Origin: Clostridium polynesiense
GTDB taxonomy: Bacteria; Bacillota; Clostridia; Clostridiales; Clostridiaceae
Direction of reading: 5' to 3'
DNA: 55,993 bases
Assembly (NCBI RefSeq): GCF_000820705.1
Contig: NZ_CCXI01000143.1
Span: forward strand, 1-55,993
Shown here: piece by piece, positions 53,068-55,993 of the stretch
How the letters are laid out: each line of letters opens with the position of its first letter
How positions within the stretch are numbered: position 1 is the stretch's first letter
Notes under the pieces: generated by a model
What the model was told of the DNA's origin: nothing
Database searches by the model: none
Seen by the model: the letters and a program-made list of their open reading frames with translations, nothing else
Made by a program: the position numbers and the translations under genes

Positions 53068-54210
53068 TTATTTTATATATTTTAATGAGTCTTTAGCTAT
53101 ACCGTTAATCCTCACTTCAAAATGGAGATGAGGTCCGGTGCTTCGTCCGGTATTACCAACTTCAGCTATTATATCCCCCTTATTTACCCGCTGTCCTTCC
53201 TTCACCTTAAGGCTGCTGCAGTGTCCATAAAGGGTTTCTATACCGTTTCCATGGCTTAAAATCACCATATTTCCATAGGTAGGCTCAAATCTTGCCTCTT
53301 TTACCCTTCCATCCAGAGCGGCAGTAATAGGATCTCCTATTTTTCCGGCAAAATCAGTGCCCTTATGCATTTTTCCCCATCTCATCCCGTAAAAGGAGGT
53401 TACGCTCCCCCTGGAGGGCTTAGCTAAAACCGCTGACAGTTTTTCCTCCGTAAGCCTGCTTCCCTGAAGTATGATGGTTTCTTTGGGCTGCTTTGTTATA
53501 GTTTCTTTTATTATGATCTCTTTAACCTTTTTATCATTAATGTATAGTGTTTTCTTTTCAATTTCTTTGGAGCCGTTTTCCCCTTGCTGAGTTTTACTTT
53601 CTCCAACGTTTAATTCATTAGAACTCTTTATAGTTACCTTAGGACTTATTTCTTCAGTATATTTTTCTAAGGTGTCTATTTCAAGGTTAAGGTTGTCATT
53701 TTTACTTGCTGCAAGGAGCTTATTAAGTGCTCCTTCCATGGTATCCAGCTCCCACTCATAGCAGTAATACTCTTTAAATTCTATATTACCTTTAAGTTCC
53801 AATCGTGCTATTGATTCTCTATCCACCTTAGCTTTTTCCAGGTAATAGGCCTTAAAATTATTAATAAGCCTATCTGCTTCTTCCTTATTGTAAAGCACTG
53901 CTGCATCCTTATTATTTATTATTATCTTCATTGTTTTAAGCTTATAATTCATCAATATTTTAAACTTGTTGGCGGTATTATTTCTCTCTTTGGAAAATTC
54001 ATTGTTAATAGCCAGAACATCAGAACCATAGTTACCCTGAGGTCTGCTGCCTAAGGTGGATGCAAAGACCTTTATACCGGCTGTATTGGGTTTATTATGC
54101 AGTAAATCTATAAAATCGCTGTAATAAACTGAAGCATAGGGCATTAAAAAAGCTAACAGAAGCATTATAGATTTTTTAAGCCTTTCCTTTTTCCATGCCT
54201 TATATTTCAT
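53068..54210 (-). CDS. M23-family cell-wall peptidase
   Basis: 380 residues from ATG 54210 with GGAGTGGAG upstream. One membrane anchor lies near residues 12-30. A middle part of unclear fold precedes a G5-like strand segment (about 200-250). The C-terminal M23 domain has HKGTDFAG, LYGHCSSL and GPHLHFEVR with all zinc ligands. It is exported and probably trims peptidoglycan. It resembles firmicute M23 proteins with N-terminal G5-type domains. Confidence 0.88.
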   Translation of the reverse strand: MKYKAWKKERLKKSIMLLLAFLMPYASVYYSDFIDLLHNKPNTAGIKVFASTLGSRPQGNYGSDVLAINNEFSKERNNTANKFKILMNYKLKTMKIIINNKDAAVLYNKEEADRLINNFKAYYLEKAKVDRESIARLELKGNIEFKEYYCYEWELDTMEGALNKLLAASKNDNLNLEIDTLEKYTEEISPKVTIKSSNELNVGESKTQQGENGSKEIEKKTLYINDKKVKEIIIKETITKQPKETIILQGSRLTEEKLSAVLAKPSRGSVTSFYGMRWGKMHKGTDFAGKIGDPITAALDGRVKEARFEPTYGNMVILSHGNGIETLYGHCSSLKVKEGQRVNKGDIIAEVGNTGRSTGPHLHFEVRINGIAKDSLKYIK

Positions 54211-54344
54211 AATCTCCACTCCTTTATAGAGAAGTATTGAATTAAACTCAGCACGTTTATTAATTTTCCCCAGTATTTTACCATATATTCATAGTTCATA
54301 TAATTTTAACATTTATAGTGAAATATTATATATTTTTTTGTTTA

Positions 54345-54373
54345 TTGAGTGCCAGGCTTCCCTCTGTTATAAT
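54345..54373 (+). promoter_or_regulatory. Promoter of the DnaD-domain operon
   Basis: TTGAGT (54345-54350) and TATAAT (54368-54373) with a 17-nt spacer, about 70 bp before the gene. Confidence 0.75.
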
Positions 54374-54443
54374 AAATACACTGGGGTAACATTAATAAAA
54401 AATAAATCTATACTATTAAAGATTAAGAAGGGGTGTTATAGTC

Positions 54444-55427
54444 ATGAGTACATTCATGCTTAAGAACTCCACTATCAGTTTTACACCGGTAAGCAATGTC
54501 TTTATAGATAAGTATATGCCAAAAGCTCGAGGGGAATTTGTAAAGGTCTATCTGCTGATGCTTAAATATAGCTCTTCAGGCGAAGCAGGAGTCAGCTCAA
54601 ATATAATAGCAAACAATCTCAACCTTTTGGAATCTGATATTATAAATGCACTTAATTACTGGAATGATGAAGGTGTAATTAAGTTGGTACCTATCGATAA
54701 TATGGGTAATTTTAATATTGAATTCTTATACCTTGAAGAGGAGCTTGAAAAAGCAGATAAAAACTTTAACCTGCTTGAAGCTTTAAATACTGATAGTACC
54801 AAGGAGATGCTTAAAGAAATTGAAAAGCTGCTTGCAAGACCTCTCTCTCCAAAAGAGATGAGTTCTTATTTAAGCTGGGAAAAGGATTTTTCTTTTTCCT
54901 ATGAGCTGATACTTCTGCTGGTTGAATACTGCGTATCCAAAGGAAAAAGCGATACAAGATACATAGAAAAAGTAGCTATTGCCTGGAATGATGCAAATAT
55001 TAAGACCATAGAAGATGCTCAGCAGTATATTAAGAAAAATGAAGATAAGTGGGTAAAAATAAGAAAAATCCTGTCCTATCTAGGCATTAAATCCAATGAG
55101 GTTATGAAGCCTCAGGAGGATATGATGGATAAATGGCTAAATACTTACAATTTCCAGGTTGAAATCGTACTTAAAGCCTGCGACATATGCTTTGAACGCT
55201 TAAACAGAGCAGACTTCAAATATATAGACGGAATATTGAACAGCTGGTTCAAGGATGATATTAAAACACTGCAGGATATAGCAGTTAAGGACAGCAAAAA
55301 AGATTCTGGTGTTTCTAAAAGAAAGGTATCGCCTAATATAAAAAATGATCTTAAATTCAACAACTTTGATCAAAGGGTATATGATTATGATTCTTTAGAA
55401 AAGAAATTGTTAGGATGGGATAAATGA
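54444..55427 (+). CDS. DnaD-domain replication protein
   Basis: 327 residues. The N-terminal winged helix is seen in FVKVYLLMLKYSSSGEAGVSS, then NNLNLLESDIINALNYWNDEGVIKL. Two DnaD/DnaB_2 segments follow: RPLSPKEMSSYLSWEKDFSFSYELI and a second around EVMKPQEDMMDKWLNTYNFQVE, ending in a YIDGILNSWFKD motif. It works with the DnaC-like loader in loading the replicative helicase. GAAGGGGTG precedes the start. The stop overlaps the next start. Confidence 0.9.
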   Translation: MSTFMLKNSTISFTPVSNVFIDKYMPKARGEFVKVYLLMLKYSSSGEAGVSSNIIANNLNLLESDIINALNYWNDEGVIKLVPIDNMGNFNIEFLYLEEELEKADKNFNLLEALNTDSTKEMLKEIEKLLARPLSPKEMSSYLSWEKDFSFSYELILLLVEYCVSKGKSDTRYIEKVAIAWNDANIKTIEDAQQYIKKNEDKWVKIRKILSYLGIKSNEVMKPQEDMMDKWLNTYNFQVEIVLKACDICFERLNRADFKYIDGILNSWFKDDIKTLQDIAVKDSKKDSGVSKRKVSPNIKNDLKFNNFDQRVYDYDSLEKKLLGWDK

Positions 55428-55993
55428 TGGTACAGGGATATCATAGCGAAATAATGAAACTATACGAAGAAACGAGAGAATATGAAAGAAAAGCTTTAGA
55501 AGCACGAAAAGAAGAGATAGAAAGAAAGCATCCTGAAATAATGGAGCTGGACAGACAAATTGCAAAGTTAAGCATAGAGCTTTCCCTTTGTTTCATAAAA
55601 AATAAAGATAACATAGATGAAGCAGTAAAAAATCTCAGAAATAAAATAACTGATTTAAGGGCAAGAAAATATGAGCTTTTAGTTTTTAACGGTTATGACA
55701 GAGAATATTTAAATCTTCACTATAAATGCCCTAAGTGTCAGGATACAGGATACATAGGAACAGAAAAATGCAGATGCTATAAACAAAAGCAGATAAACCT
55801 ATATTACAGAAACTCTGATCTTCAGGAGGCTGTAAGGCTAAATAACTTTGCCACCTTTAAGCTGGATTATTATGAAACTCATAGAATAGGCAGTGAAAGA
55901 TATTCTCCCAGAAAAAATATGGAGAATATTTTAGAAAAGATTCAGGGAGAATACCTCCCAAATTTTAAAAACCATTATGATAACTTAATGTTT
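55424..55993 (+). CDS. DnaC-like helicase loader, truncated by the window edge
   Basis: 190 codons seen; the gene continues past 55993. The start is ATG 55424 or 55427, overlapping the DnaD-gene stop. The N-terminus is a charged coiled coil (ETREYERKALEARKEEIERKHPE). A zinc-type cluster follows (CPKCQDTGYIGTEKCRC), typical of the clostridial DnaC/DnaI-like loaders before their AAA+ domain, which lies outside. With the DnaD-domain gene it forms a helicase-loading operon. Confidence 0.85.
   Translation, partial: MMVQGYHSEIMKLYEETREYERKALEARKEEIERKHPEIMELDRQIAKLSIELSLCFIKNKDNIDEAVKNLRNKITDLRARKYELLVFNGYDREYLNLHYKCPKCQDTGYIGTEKCRCYKQKQINLYYRNSDLQEAVRLNNFATFKLDYYETHRIGSERYSPRKNMENILEKIQGEYLPNFKNHYDNLMF

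Noticed and set aside
1-55993. CRISPR arrays, tRNA or rRNA genes, T-box or known riboswitches
   Set aside because: No regularly spaced repeats, cloverleaf genes or recognisable conserved riboswitch cores were seen by eye; a covariance-model search would be needed to exclude divergent ones.

Overview
The window looks like the origin-proximal chromosome of a low-GC Gram-positive spore-former, most likely a Clostridium-type member of the Clostridia. The DNA is very AT-rich, genes carry strong AGGAGG-type ribosome binding sites, and the right third holds a typical firmicute core set: rlmH, a YycJ/WalJ-like hydrolase, a murA paralogue, a DnaD-domain protein and a DnaC-like helicase loader. No rRNA, tRNA or CRISPR array was seen.

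From about 41.64 kb to the right end is ordinary chromosome. From 41.64 kb leftwards the sequence reads as a composite genomic island built onto the 3' end of rlmH, the same target used by staphylococcal SCC elements. The last codons of rlmH (Glu-Pro-Tyr-His-Lys-stop) recur, all in the rlmH orientation, at about 5673, 5708, 5817, 13663, 13741 and 27498 as well as at the real gene end (41637). The three best copies (13741, 27498, 41637) divide the island into modules of about 14 kb (27.5-41.6), 13.8 kb (13.7-27.5) and 8 kb (5.7-13.7), plus a further part that runs off the left edge.

Module 1 (27.5-41.6 kb) is the only one with its own integrase, a large serine recombinase whose last codons read into the att site and antisense into rlmH. 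It also has an AEP-type primase/replication protein, a ParB-like protein, a frameshifted tyrosine recombinase, inverted and direct repeats that could be an origin, a secreted protein and a lipoprotein. One very large membrane-bound YobI-like P-loop NTPase is a candidate defence gene. No relaxase, conjugation or phage structural genes were seen.

Module 2 (13.7-27.5 kb) has no recombinase. It holds two small units bounded by the same repeats (a hypothetical gene, and a zeta-type toxin with a 54-aa partner), a flavin-type protein, and a mannose-family PTS operon with NanE, MurQ and an RpiR regulator for amino-sugar/MurNAc use. It ends in a Bce-type two-component system and ABC transporter for antimicrobial peptide resistance. 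Module 3 (5.7-13.7 kb) has a decayed second rlmH copy and a mannitol-type PTS operon that uses a zinc alcohol dehydrogenase plus a PfkB kinase instead of MtlD. The leftmost 5.5 kb encode an Eco57I-like restriction-modification pair.

Right of the island: rlmH and a MmcQ/YjbR protein, an alkyltransferase-like protein flanked by two copies of a double-hairpin repeat, a DusA-like tRNA-dihydrouridine synthase, a nitroreductase, a SEC-C protein, a small Cys-rich protein, YycJ, MurA, a DUF1540 peptide, a 2H phosphoesterase, a dimeric dUTPase-like protein, a DMT transporter with a LysR regulator, a subtilase, an M23 peptidase, a DnaD-domain protein and a truncated DnaC-like protein at the window edge.
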